A stretch of 64,000 nucleotides of DNA from Cronobacter condimenti 1330 (lineage in GTDB: Bacteria > Pseudomonadota > Gammaproteobacteria > Enterobacterales > Enterobacteriaceae), in the NCBI RefSeq assembly GCF_001277255.1, contig NZ_CP012264.1, positions 1,550,001 through 1,614,000 on the forward strand. Direction: 5' to 3'. Within the stretch, counting starts at the first letter, position 1, and each line of letters begins with the position of its first letter. The position numbers and the translations under genes were made by a program. The notes under the pieces are model-generated. The model searched no databases and was not told where the DNA came from. It saw nothing but the letters and a program-made list of their open reading frames with translations. Below, one piece after another: positions 26,715-35,303 of the stretch.

Positions 26715-28832
26715 ATGAAAGCTTTGTTTGCCAGTACGGCGCGTGGGCTCGAAGAGCTGTTAAAAACTGAACTGGAAAACCTGGGCGCGCAAGAGTGCCA
26801 GGTTGTTCAGGGTGGCGTGCATTTTCAGGGCGATGCGGCTCTGGTTTATCAAAGCCTGATGTGGAGTCGCCTGGCGTCACGTATCCTGCTGCCGCTTGGC
26901 GAATGCGGGGTTTACAGCGATCTGGATCTCTATCTGGGCGTTCAGGCTATCGACTGGACGAGCATTTTCGCGCCTGACGCCACATTCGCGGTTCATTTCA
27001 GCGGCCTTAACGACACTATTCGCAACAGCCAGTACGGCGCGATGAAGGTCAAAGACGCTATCGTCGACGCGTTCACCCGTAAAAACCTGCCGCGCCCGAG
27101 CGTTGACCGCGAGCAGCCGGATCTGCGCATTAACGTCTGGCTGAATAAAGATACCGCCAGTATTGCCATCGACCTTAGCGGCGAAGGCTTGCACCAGCGC
27201 GGCTACCGCGATCGCACCGGACAGGCGCCAATTAAAGAAAACCTGGCGGCGGCGATTGTGATGCGCTCTGGTTGGGAACCTGGCACGCCGCTGCTGGATC
27301 CGATGTGCGGCTCCGGCACGCTCCTCATTGAAGCGGCGATGATCGCAACCGATCGCGCACCAGGCCTGCATCGCACCCACTGGGGTTTTTACGGCTGGGC
27401 CCAGCATGATGAGAGCGTCTGGAAAGAAGTGAAAACCGAGGCGCAGGTTCGCGCACGTCGCGGTCTTGCCGATTACGCCACCCGCTTTTACGGCTCTGAT
27501 AACGATCCGCGCGTGATTGAGCGCGCCCGCACAAACGCCCGTCGCGCAGGTCTTGCCGACATTATTACGTTTACGGCGCAGGATGTGGCCCACCTGACCA
27601 ATCCGCTGCCGGAAGGGCCTGGTGGTACCGTCATCAGTAACCCGCCGTATGGCGAGCGTCTGGAGAGCGAACCGGCGCTGATTGCGCTGCACAGCCTGCT
27701 CGGTCGTATTATGAAAAACCAGTTCGGCGGCTGGAATCTGTCGCTGTTTAGCGCTTCGCCGGAACTGCTAAGCTGTCTGCAATTGCGTGCCGATCGTCAG
27801 TTCAAAGCGAAAAACGGCCCGCTCGATTGCGTGCAGAAGAACTACCGCCTGGCCCCGACTCAGCCGGGCGCAGCACCCGCCCAAATTGCAGAGGATTACG
27901 CTAACCGCCTGCGTAAAAATCTGAAGAAGCTGGAGAAGTGGGCCAAACAGGAAGGGATTGCCTGCTATCGCCTGTATGATGCCGACCTGCCGGACTATAA
28001 CGTCGCAGTAGACCGCTACGCAGAGTGGGTAGTCATTCAGGAATATGCGCCGCCGAAGACCATTGAGCCGGAAAAAGCGCGCCAGCGTCTGTTTGACGTT
28101 ATCGCCGCCACGCTTTCAGTGCTGGGGCTTGCGCCTAATAAGCTGGTGCTGAAAACCCGCGAGCGCCAGAAAGGCAAAAATCAGTACGAGAAACTGGCCC
28201 AGAAGGGCGAGTTCATGGAAGTGCAGGAATTTAACGCACGCCTGCTGGTTAACCTGACGGATTATCTCGACACCGGACTGTTTCTCGACCACCGCATCGC
28301 GCGTCGTATGCTGGGCCAGATGAGCAAAGGTAAAGATTTCCTTAACCTCTTCTCGTACACCGGCAGCGCCAGCGTTCATGCCGGCTTGGGCGGCGCGCGC
28401 TCCACCACAACGGTGGATATGTCTCGCACTTATCTGGAGTGGGCTGAACGTAACCTGCGCCTTAACGGTCTGAGCGGCCGTGCGCATCGCCTGATTCAGG
28501 CAGACTGTCTGAACTGGCTTAGCGAAAGCGACGAACAGTTTGATTTGATCTTTATCGATCCGCCGACGTTCTCAAACTCCAAACGTATGGAAGAGACCTT
28601 CGACGTGCAGCGCGATCATCTGCGTCTGATGAAAGATCTTAAACGCCTGTTGCGTCGCGACGGGACGATTATGTTTTCCAACAACAAGCGTGGGTTCCGT
28701 ATGGATCACGAAGGGCTTGCCGCCCTGGGCCTGAAAGCGCAAGACATCACACAAAAAACGCTCTCTCAGGACTTCGCGCGCAACCGCCAGATCCATAACT
28801 GCTGGCTCGTAACCCACCAGACCAAGGACTAA
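26715..28832 (+). CDS. rlmL: 23S rRNA m2G2445/m7G2069 methyltransferase RlmL (RlmKL)
   Basis: Bifunctional 23S rRNA methyltransferase: the N-terminal half (RlmL) makes m2G2445 and the C-terminal half (RlmK) m7G2069. 705 residues (E. coli 702). Domain order: THUMP region to about residue 160; first Rossmann methyltransferase with SAM motif DPMCGSGTLLIEAAM near 195 and catalytic NPPYGER near 308; second methyltransferase with FLNLFSYTGSASVHAG near 540 and FIDPPTFSNSKR near 612. It is followed 6 bases later by uup. Confidence 0.97.
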   Translation: MKALFASTARGLEELLKTELENLGAQECQVVQGGVHFQGDAALVYQSLMWSRLASRILLPLGECGVYSDLDLYLGVQAIDWTSIFAPDATFAVHFSGLNDTIRNSQYGAMKVKDAIVDAFTRKNLPRPSVDREQPDLRINVWLNKDTASIAIDLSGEGLHQRGYRDRTGQAPIKENLAAAIVMRSGWEPGTPLLDPMCGSGTLLIEAAMIATDRAPGLHRTHWGFYGWAQHDESVWKEVKTEAQVRARRGLADYATRFYGSDNDPRVIERARTNARRAGLADIITFTAQDVAHLTNPLPEGPGGTVISNPPYGERLESEPALIALHSLLGRIMKNQFGGWNLSLFSASPELLSCLQLRADRQFKAKNGPLDCVQKNYRLAPTQPGAAPAQIAEDYANRLRKNLKKLEKWAKQEGIACYRLYDADLPDYNVAVDRYAEWVVIQEYAPPKTIEPEKARQRLFDVIAATLSVLGLAPNKLVLKTRERQKGKNQYEKLAQKGEFMEVQEFNARLLVNLTDYLDTGLFLDHRIARRMLGQMSKGKDFLNLFSYTGSASVHAGLGGARSTTTVDMSRTYLEWAERNLRLNGLSGRAHRLIQADCLNWLSESDEQFDLIFIDPPTFSNSKRMEETFDVQRDHLRLMKDLKRLLRRDGTIMFSNNKRGFRMDHEGLAALGLKAQDITQKTLSQDFARNRQIHNCWLVTHQTKD

Positions 28833-28838
28833 AGAATT

Positions 28839-30743
28839 ATGTCGTTAATCAGTATGCATGGCGCCTGGCTCTCTTTTAGCGACGCGCCTCTGCTCGATAA
28901 TGCCGAACTGCATATCGAAGAAAATGAGCGTGTGTGCCTGGTTGGTCGCAACGGGGCGGGTAAATCGACCCTGATGAAAATTCTCAATCACGAACTGCCT
29001 CTGGATGACGGTCGCCTGATCTATGAGCAGGATCTGGTCGTGGCGCGTCTGCAGCAGGATCCGCCGCGTAACGTTGCAGGTAGCGTCTATGACTTCGTCG
29101 CGGAAGGCGTGGCCGAGCAGGCTGAATACCTCAAGCGCTACCATCAGATTTCCCATCTGGTGATGACCGACCCGAGCGATAAAAACCTCTCAGAGCTGGC
29201 GCAGGTGCAGGAGATGCTGGAGCATCATGATCTGTGGCAGCTGGAAAACCGCATCACGGAAGTACTGGCGCAACTGGAGCTGGACGCTGATACGCCGCTC
29301 GCGTCCCTTTCCGGCGGCTGGCTGCGTAAAGCCGCGCTGGGCCGCGCGCTGGTGAGCGCGCCGCGCGTGCTGTTGCTTGATGAACCAACCAACCATCTGG
29401 ATATCGAAACGATCGACTGGCTGGAAACGTTCCTTAAATCGTTCTCCGGCAGCATCGTGTTTATTTCGCATGACCGTTCCTTTATTCGCAATATGGCGAC
29501 CCGCATCGTCGATCTCGATCGCGGTAAACTGGTTTCTTACCCTGGCGATTACGATAAATATCTGCTCGCAAAGGAAGAGGCGCTGCGCGTCGAAGAGCTA
29601 CAGAATGCCGAGTTCGACCGCAAGCTTGCGCAGGAAGAAGTGTGGATCCGTCAGGGGATTAAGGCGCGCCGCACCCGTAACGAAGGCCGCGTACGTGCGC
29701 TTAAGGCGATGCGCCGCGAGCGTGGCGAGCGCCGTGAAGTGATGGGCAGCGCGAAGATGCAGGTAGAAGAGGCGACCCGCTCCGGCAAAATTGTCTTTGA
29801 GCTTGAGGATGTGAATTATCGTCTCGGCGATAAAGTGCTGGTTAAGGATTTCTCTGCACAGGTGCAGCGCGGCGATAAAATCGCGCTGGTGGGGCCAAAC
29901 GGCTGCGGTAAAACGACGCTGCTCAAACTCATGCTCGGCCAGCTTAAGGCTGACAGCGGGCGCGTACATTGCGGCACCAAGCTTGAGGTGGCGTATTTCG
30001 ACCAGCACCGCGCAGAGCTGGATCCGGAACGCACGGTGATGGATAACCTCGCCGAAGGTAAACAGGAAGTGATGGTGAACGGCAAGCCGCGCCATGTGCT
30101 GGGTTACCTGCAGGACTTCCTGTTCCATCCAAAACGCGCCATGACGCCAGTGCGTGCGCTCTCCGGCGGTGAACGTAACCGTCTGCTGCTGGCACGGTTG
30201 TTCCTTAAGCCCAGCAACCTGCTGATCCTCGATGAACCGACCAATGACCTTGACGTAGAAACGCTAGAGCTGCTGGAAGAGCTCATCGACAGCTATCAGG
30301 GCACTGTACTGCTGGTGAGCCACGACCGTCAGTTTGTAGATAACACCGTGACCGAATGCTGGATTTTTGAAGGCGAAGGGCGGATCGGCCGGTATGTCGG
30401 CGGTTATCATGATGCTCGCGGTCAGCAGGCCTCATCGCGCGCTGTGCTGCAATCCACCGCCAAAAAGGCGGAGGCCGTCGCGGACGCGAAGGCAGAAACT
30501 GTCAAACGAGGCAGCAACAAACTAAGCTATAACTTGCAGCGCGAACTGGAGCAGCTCCCCGCCCGGCTTGAAACGCTGGAGGCAGAGCTTGAAGCGTTAC
30601 AGACGAAAGTCAGCGACGCGGCGTTCTTTAACCAGCCTCATGACGTGACACAGGACGTGCTGGCGCAGCTCAGCGCCGCTGAAGCCGCGCTGGAAGAAGC
30701 GTTCGAGCGCTGGGAGTATCTTGAGTCTCTCAAAAACGGCTGA
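28839..30743 (+). CDS. uup: ABC-F ATPase Uup
   Basis: Soluble ABC-F family ATPase with two nucleotide-binding domains, acting on ribosomes and linked to transposon precise excision. 634 residues. Walker A motifs GRNGAGKST (about 36-44) and GPNGCGKTT (about 352-360), signatures LSGGWLRKAALGRAL and LSGGERNRLLLARL, and Walker B LLLLDEPTNHLD and LLILDEPTNDLD are intact. The inter-domain arm is rich in Arg and Glu, and a C-terminal coiled coil (about 560-634) binds nucleic acid in E. coli Uup. No membrane segments. pqiA follows directly. Confidence 0.97.
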   Translation: MSLISMHGAWLSFSDAPLLDNAELHIEENERVCLVGRNGAGKSTLMKILNHELPLDDGRLIYEQDLVVARLQQDPPRNVAGSVYDFVAEGVAEQAEYLKRYHQISHLVMTDPSDKNLSELAQVQEMLEHHDLWQLENRITEVLAQLELDADTPLASLSGGWLRKAALGRALVSAPRVLLLDEPTNHLDIETIDWLETFLKSFSGSIVFISHDRSFIRNMATRIVDLDRGKLVSYPGDYDKYLLAKEEALRVEELQNAEFDRKLAQEEVWIRQGIKARRTRNEGRVRALKAMRRERGERREVMGSAKMQVEEATRSGKIVFELEDVNYRLGDKVLVKDFSAQVQRGDKIALVGPNGCGKTTLLKLMLGQLKADSGRVHCGTKLEVAYFDQHRAELDPERTVMDNLAEGKQEVMVNGKPRHVLGYLQDFLFHPKRAMTPVRALSGGERNRLLLARLFLKPSNLLILDEPTNDLDVETLELLEELIDSYQGTVLLVSHDRQFVDNTVTECWIFEGEGRIGRYVGGYHDARGQQASSRAVLQSTAKKAEAVADAKAETVKRGSNKLSYNLQRELEQLPARLETLEAELEALQTKVSDAAFFNQPHDVTQDVLAQLSAAEAALEEAFERWEYLESLKNG

Positions 30744-30759
30744 TTATTCAGGAACCCGC

Positions 30760-32028
30760 ATGCATGAACGTCATCACGCGAGCGAGCATATGCTCTGCCC
30801 GCAATGCGACCTTCTGGTTAAGCTCCCGGCGCTCGCGCCGGGGGAAAAGGCGCAATGTCCCCGCTGTGACACGACGCTGACCGTCGAATGGGCCGCACCG
30901 CGTCAGCGGCCTACCGCCTATGCGCTGGCGGCGCTGTTCATGCTGTTACTCTCGAATCTCTTTCCGTTCGTCAATATGGAAGCGGCGGGTGTCAGTAGCG
31001 AAGTGACGCTGCTTGAAATCCCCCGCGTCCTGTTCAGTGAAAACTACGGCAGCCTCGGCACCCTGTTCATGCTCTTTGTTCAGTTTGTGCCAGCGTTTTG
31101 TCTTGTCACTATTATTTTGCTCGTTAATCGCATTACGCTGTCGCCGCGGCTCAAACTCGCCATGGCGCGTGTCCTCTTCCAGCTACGCGCCTGGGGTATG
31201 GCGGAGATTTTCCTCGCGGGCGTGTTAGTCAGTTTTGTGAAACTGATCGCCTATGGCGATATCGGCATTGGCAGCAGCTTTATCCCGTGGTGCCTGTTTT
31301 GCCTGCTTCAGCTGCGGGCGTTTCAGTGCGTGGACCGCCGCTGGCTCTGGGACGATATCGCGCCTATGCCGCAGCTCGCCCAGCCGATGAAAGTGGGTAT
31401 GTCGGGCATTCGTCAGGGATTGCGCGCGTGCCCGTGCTGCACGGCTATTCTGCCAGGCACTGAAGGCCGCTGCCCGCGATGCCATACGCATGGGTATGTC
31501 CGACGCAAAAATAGCCTTCAGTGGACAGTCGCACTGTTGGTTTGCGCCATCATGCTCTATCTGCCTGCCAACCTGCTGCCTATTATGATCACCGATTTGC
31601 TGGGCGACAGAATGCCGTCCACGATTATCGCAGGCGTGATCCTTATCTGGAATGAGGGGTCTTATCCGGTCGCGCTGGTGATTTTCATCGCCAGTATTAT
31701 GGTGCCGACGCTAAAAATGATAGCGCTTGGCTGGCTATGCCTTGATGCCAAAGGCTACGGTCGCCAGGAGCGCGAGCGTATGCATCTGATGTATGAGGTG
31801 GTGGAGTTCGTTGGCCGCTGGTCGATGATCGATGTCTTTGTGATTGCGGTGCTGTCTGCGCTGGTGCGCATGGGCGCGCTGATGAATATTTACCCGGCCT
31901 GGGGCGCGGTGATGTTTGCTATGGTGGTGATAATCACCATGTTCGCCGCAATGACCTTCGACCCGCGTCTCTCGTGGGACCGCGAGCCTGATTCAAGTTA
32001 TGAGGAGTTACCCGAACATGGAAAATAA
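30760..32028 (+). CDS. pqiA: Intermembrane transport protein PqiA
   Basis: Inner-membrane partner of PqiB in the Pqi lipid-transport pathway between inner and outer membrane. 422 residues from the ATG at 30760 (MHERHHASEHMLCPQCD). Two zinc-ribbon-like Cys clusters (CPQCD with CPRCD, and CPCCTAILPG with CPRCHTHGY) each precede a block of about four transmembrane helices, showing an internal duplication. In E. coli pqiABC responds to paraquat through SoxRS and to RpoS. The 3' end overlaps pqiB by 11 bases. Confidence 0.96.
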   Translation: MHERHHASEHMLCPQCDLLVKLPALAPGEKAQCPRCDTTLTVEWAAPRQRPTAYALAALFMLLLSNLFPFVNMEAAGVSSEVTLLEIPRVLFSENYGSLGTLFMLFVQFVPAFCLVTIILLVNRITLSPRLKLAMARVLFQLRAWGMAEIFLAGVLVSFVKLIAYGDIGIGSSFIPWCLFCLLQLRAFQCVDRRWLWDDIAPMPQLAQPMKVGMSGIRQGLRACPCCTAILPGTEGRCPRCHTHGYVRRKNSLQWTVALLVCAIMLYLPANLLPIMITDLLGDRMPSTIIAGVILIWNEGSYPVALVIFIASIMVPTLKMIALGWLCLDAKGYGRQERERMHLMYEVVEFVGRWSMIDVFVIAVLSALVRMGALMNIYPAWGAVMFAMVVIITMFAAMTFDPRLSWDREPDSSYEELPEHGK

Positions 32029-33658
32029 ACGCGGGGAAGCGAAGATTAAGAAGGTGAAAAACTGGTCGCCAGTCTGGATCTTCCCGATTATTACCGCGCT
32101 TATCGGCGCCTGGATCCTGTTTTATCACTACAGTCACCAGGGGCCGGTCGTGACGCTGATGACCACGAATGCGGAAGGTATTGAGGGGGGCAAGACCACC
32201 ATCAAAAGCCGCAGCGTGGATGTCGGTGTAGTGGAAAGCGCCGTGTTAACAGACGATCTGCATCACGTTGAGATCAAAGCACGCATGAACCCTGGCATGG
32301 AAAAACTGCTCTATGAAGATTCCGTCTTCTGGGTGGTGAAGCCACAAATCGGCCGTGAAGGGGTGACAGGCCTGAATACGCTGCTTTCTGGCTCCTACAT
32401 TGAGTTGCAACCAGGCTCAAAAGGTAGCGCGCCGGAATCCTATAAACTGCTTGATTCGCCGCCGCTCGCACCGCCGGATGCTAAAGGGATCCGCGTGCTC
32501 CTCGACAGTAATAAAGCTGGTCAGCTTAATCCAGGCGATCCCGTATTGTTTCGTGGTTATCGCGTCGGTTCGGTTGAAACCAGTACGTTCGACCCGCAAA
32601 AACGCACTATCAGCTATCAGCTCTTTATCAACGCGCCAAACGATCGTCTGGTGACAAGTAACGTACGCTTCTGGAAAGACAGTGGGATTGCAGTCGATCT
32701 CAGCTCATCCGGTATGCGGGTCGAGATGGGGTCGCTCAGCACACTCTTTAGCGGCGGCGTCAGTTTTGATATCCCGGATGGCTGGGAGCTGGGGCAGCCG
32801 GTTGCTGAGAAAACCGCCTTTACGCTTTATGACGATCAGCGCAGCATCCAGGAATCGCTTTACACCGAACATATCGATTACCTGATGTTCTTCAAAGATA
32901 CCATCCGTGGGTTACAGCCAGGGGCGCCTGTTGAATTCCGCGGCATCCGTCTTGGGACGGTTGCGCAGGTGCCGTTCTTCGTGCCGGGCCTGCGTCAGGC
33001 GGTGAATACCGATTACCGTATTCCGGTGCTGGTGCGCATTGAACCTGAACGTCTGGCAAATCAGATTGGCGAGGATCCGGACATCGCCAGTCATATGCAT
33101 GATCTGATGAAAAGAGGCCTGCGGGCGACACTGAAAACCGGCAACCTGGTAACTGGCCAGTTATTCGTTGACCTCGATTTTTACCCGAAAGCACCGCCGG
33201 TTGAAGATATGAATAGTTTTAATGGCTATCCAGTCATTCCAACCGTGAGCAGTGGACTGGCTCAGATCCAGCAGCGCCTGATGGATACGCTTGATAAGAT
33301 TAATAATCTGCCGCTCAATCCAATGATTGAACAGGCAACTAATACGCTTTCGGAAAGCCAGCGCACCATGCGCCGTCTGCAGACCACGCTTGATAACCTG
33401 AACCAGTTGACCTCCAGTCAGTCGGCGCAGGATTTGCCAGCGGATATGCAGAAAACGCTGCGCGAACTGAATCGTAGTATGCAGGGCTTCCAGCCAGGCT
33501 CTGCGGCCTATAACAAGATGGTGGCGGATATGCAGCGTCTGGATCAGGTGCTGCGCGAGCTTCAGCCGGTGCTGCGTACGCTTAACGAGAAGAGCAACGC
33601 GCTGGTATTCGAATCAAAAGAGAAAAAGGATCCGCAGCCGAAGAGGGCAAAAGAATGA
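32018..33658 (+). CDS. pqiB: Intermembrane transport protein PqiB (three MCE domains)
   Basis: Periplasmic MCE protein forming a hexameric tunnel-and-needle that carries lipids across the periplasm. 546 residues, the E. coli length, from the ATG at 32018 (MENKRGEAKIKKVKNWSPVW). One N-terminal membrane anchor (IFPIITALIGAWILFYHY) is followed by three MCE repeats (near residues 42-140, 160-260 and 285-390), each with a PGxPVxFRGxxxG-like core such as GDPVLFRGYRVG and GAPVEFRGIRLG. A long C-terminal helical region (about 410-530) makes the needle. Translationally coupled to pqiA and pqiC. Confidence 0.97.
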   Translation: MENKRGEAKIKKVKNWSPVWIFPIITALIGAWILFYHYSHQGPVVTLMTTNAEGIEGGKTTIKSRSVDVGVVESAVLTDDLHHVEIKARMNPGMEKLLYEDSVFWVVKPQIGREGVTGLNTLLSGSYIELQPGSKGSAPESYKLLDSPPLAPPDAKGIRVLLDSNKAGQLNPGDPVLFRGYRVGSVETSTFDPQKRTISYQLFINAPNDRLVTSNVRFWKDSGIAVDLSSSGMRVEMGSLSTLFSGGVSFDIPDGWELGQPVAEKTAFTLYDDQRSIQESLYTEHIDYLMFFKDTIRGLQPGAPVEFRGIRLGTVAQVPFFVPGLRQAVNTDYRIPVLVRIEPERLANQIGEDPDIASHMHDLMKRGLRATLKTGNLVTGQLFVDLDFYPKAPPVEDMNSFNGYPVIPTVSSGLAQIQQRLMDTLDKINNLPLNPMIEQATNTLSESQRTMRRLQTTLDNLNQLTSSQSAQDLPADMQKTLRELNRSMQGFQPGSAAYNKMVADMQRLDQVLRELQPVLRTLNEKSNALVFESKEKKDPQPKRAKE

Positions 33659-34218
33659 AAAAATGGCTCCCGTTAATCGTCGTCGCGTTGCTGAGCGCCT
33701 GTAGCAGCACGGAGCAAACGACCTGGTATCAGCTCCCGGCGTCTACAGCGCCTGTGGCGCACAACGTACCGATGAACAGTCAGCACCTGCTGTGGATAGA
33801 GCAGGTCGCAGTGCCCGATTATCTGGCGGGCAATGGCGTGGTCTATCAGACTACGGATGTGCAGTATGTGATTGCCAGCCAGAATTTATGGGCGAGCCCG
33901 CTGGATCAGCAATTGCGCAATACGCTCGTGACAAATCTGAGTGCGACGCTGCCGGGGTGGGTGGTTTCCGCCCAGCCCCTTGGCGCGGAACAGGATACGC
34001 TCAACGTCAACGTGACGGGCTTTCACGGACGCTATGACGGACGTGTCATTGTCAGCGGAGAGTGGCTACTCAAACATAACGGGCAGCTCATCAAGCGGCC
34101 TTTTTACACTGAGCTGAAGCAGCAGCAGGATGGTTATGACGCAATGGTGAAAACGCTGGCGCAGGCCTGGCAGCAGCAGGCGAAAAGCATTGCGGATGAG
34201 ATTGCACGTCAGCCATAA
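33655..34218 (+). CDS. pqiC: Outer-membrane lipoprotein PqiC
   Basis: ABC-type lipoprotein (YmbA) that docks the PqiB tunnel at the outer membrane. 187 residues. The signal peptide ends in the lipobox LLSAC, with acylated Cys at about residue 17 followed by Ser-Ser, compatible with outer-membrane sorting. The start overlaps the pqiB stop in an ATGA. DUF330 blocks TWYQLPAS and QHLLWIEQVAVPDYLAGNGVVY are conserved. Last gene of pqiABC. Confidence 0.95.
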   Translation: MKKWLPLIVVALLSACSSTEQTTWYQLPASTAPVAHNVPMNSQHLLWIEQVAVPDYLAGNGVVYQTTDVQYVIASQNLWASPLDQQLRNTLVTNLSATLPGWVVSAQPLGAEQDTLNVNVTGFHGRYDGRVIVSGEWLLKHNGQLIKRPFYTELKQQQDGYDAMVKTLAQAWQQQAKSIADEIARQP

Positions 34219-34236
34219 AAAAATTGTATGACGCGC

Positions 34237-34280
34237 AAAGCCGTCGTCTTCTTCTTAAAGAGGGCGGCGGCTTTCTCTTT
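34237..34280 (+). terminator. Probable terminator after pqiC
   Basis: An extended stem of aaagccgtcgtc with ggcggcggcttt (with G-U pairs) and a pyrimidine-rich loop, followed by ctcttttat. It lies about 20 bases after the pqiC stop. Confidence 0.6.
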
Positions 34281-34473
34281 TATGCCAGTCAGATAACCTC
34301 ATCGCGCCCTCGTTTTTTGTATAAATGTTATCCAAAGTAGCTCACAAATATGACATTGGCGTGAATGTTGCGCATTGACGTTCTTCAGGTTTGCGGGTAT
34401 TCGTAAAGGGTGATTGCGCAAAATGTAATCACTGTTTTCTTTTCCACCAGACCTGAAATGAGGGAAACGAGGC

Positions 34474-34641
34474 ATGAAGAGACAAAAACGAGATCGCCTG
34501 GAACGGGCACATCATCGTGGTTATCAGGCCGGTATTACCGGACGCTCAAAAGAAATGTGTCCTTACCAGACCTTGAATCAAAGGTCTTACTGGCTCGGAG
34601 GCTGGCGAGAAGCCATGGAGGACAGGGCTCAGATTGCTTGA
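34474..34641 (+). CDS. rmf: Ribosome modulation factor RMF
   Basis: Small basic protein that pairs 70S ribosomes into inactive 100S dimers in stationary phase. 55 residues, the E. coli length: MKRQKRDRLERAHHRGYQ at the N-terminus, then GRSKEMCPYQTLNQRS and WLGGWREAMEDRA. The start has an upstream gaggcatg ribosome site. Upstream, TTGACG at 34375-34380 and TATTCG at 34398-34403 with a 17-base gap are a possible promoter; E. coli rmf is induced by ppGpp and slow growth. The 255 bases between pqiC and rmf hold the pqiC terminator and this leader only. Confidence 0.96.
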   Translation: MKRQKRDRLERAHHRGYQAGITGRSKEMCPYQTLNQRSYWLGGWREAMEDRAQIA

Positions 34642-34658
34642 GCTTGTCTCTTTAAAAA

Positions 34659-34686
34659 GAAACCTCCGCATTGCGGAGGTTTCGCC
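34659..34686. terminator. Bidirectional terminator between rmf and fabA
   Basis: Stem aaacctccgca/tgcggaggttt followed by a T-rich tract on the plus strand and preceded by A residues. It separates convergent rmf and fabA. Confidence 0.85.
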
Positions 34687-34712
34687 TTTTTGAAAGCCTG
34701 TCTGTCAGGCTA

Positions 34713-35231
34713 TCAGAATACAGAGGTGTCCTGGAACAGACCTACTTTCAGGTCAGTTGCAGTATAAATCTGTTTGCCGTCCACCAGCACTTCGCCATCA
34801 GCGATACCCATGACCAGACGACGGTTCACTACACGTTTGAAGTGAATACGGTAGGTGACTTTTTTCGCGGTCGGCAGAATCTGGCCCGTAAATTTCACTT
34901 CACCAACGCCCAGCGCACGGCCTTTACCTTCGCCGCCAAGCCAGCCTAAATAGAAGCCGACCAGTTGCCACATAGCATCAAGTCCGAGGCAGCCCGGCAT
35001 CACGGGATCGCCGATAAAATGGCAGCCAAAGAACCACATGTCAGGATGGATATCCAGTTCCGCTTCCACGTAACCCTTATCAAAGTTACCGCCGGTTTCG
35101 GTCATTTTCACGACGCGGTCCATCATTAACATGTTGGGAGCCGGCAACTGCGGGCCTTTCGCGCCAAACAGCTCGCCGCGCCCGGAGGCAAGAAGGTCTT
35201 CTTTCGTATAGGATTCGCGTTTGTCTACCAT
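34713..35231 (-). CDS. fabA: 3-hydroxydecanoyl-ACP dehydratase/isomerase FabA
   Basis: Bifunctional dehydratase and trans-2/cis-3-decenoyl-ACP isomerase that starts unsaturated fatty acid synthesis. 172 residues, the E. coli length, N-terminus MVDKRESYTKEDLLASGRGE. The hot-dog fold active site is seen as His in FFGCHFIGDPVMPG and Asp in GCLGLDAMWQ, each one residue later than the classical His70/Asp84 when Met1 is counted. Its upstream region carries FadR and FabR sites that reach into the lonH stop codon. Confidence 0.98.
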   Translation of the reverse strand: MVDKRESYTKEDLLASGRGELFGAKGPQLPAPNMLMMDRVVKMTETGGNFDKGYVEAELDIHPDMWFFGCHFIGDPVMPGCLGLDAMWQLVGFYLGWLGGEGKGRALGVGEVKFTGQILPTAKKVTYRIHFKRVVNRRLVMGIADGEVLVDGKQIYTATDLKVGLFQDTSVF

Positions 35232-35269
35232 GTTCTCTGTATGCCTTATTTTAGTGAAGCCCGCAGGTT

Positions 35270-35287
35270 AGCTAACACGTGTACGCT
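35270..35287 (-). promoter_or_regulatory. FabR-type operator of fabA
   Basis: The minus strand reads AGCGTACACGTGTTAGCT, an imperfect palindrome matching the FabR-binding element of E. coli fabA in sequence and position (about 40 bases upstream of the start codon). FabR represses fabA and fabB in response to unsaturated acyl thioesters. Confidence 0.75.
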
Positions 35288-35303
35288 GAACAAGTCCGAT
35301 CAG
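35286..35303 (-). promoter_or_regulatory. FadR operator of fabA
   Basis: The minus strand CTGATCGGACTTGTTCAG matches the E. coli fabA FadR site closely; FadR activates fabA when long-chain acyl-CoA is absent. It overlaps the FabR site by two bases and the lonH stop codon at 35300-35302. Confidence 0.85.
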
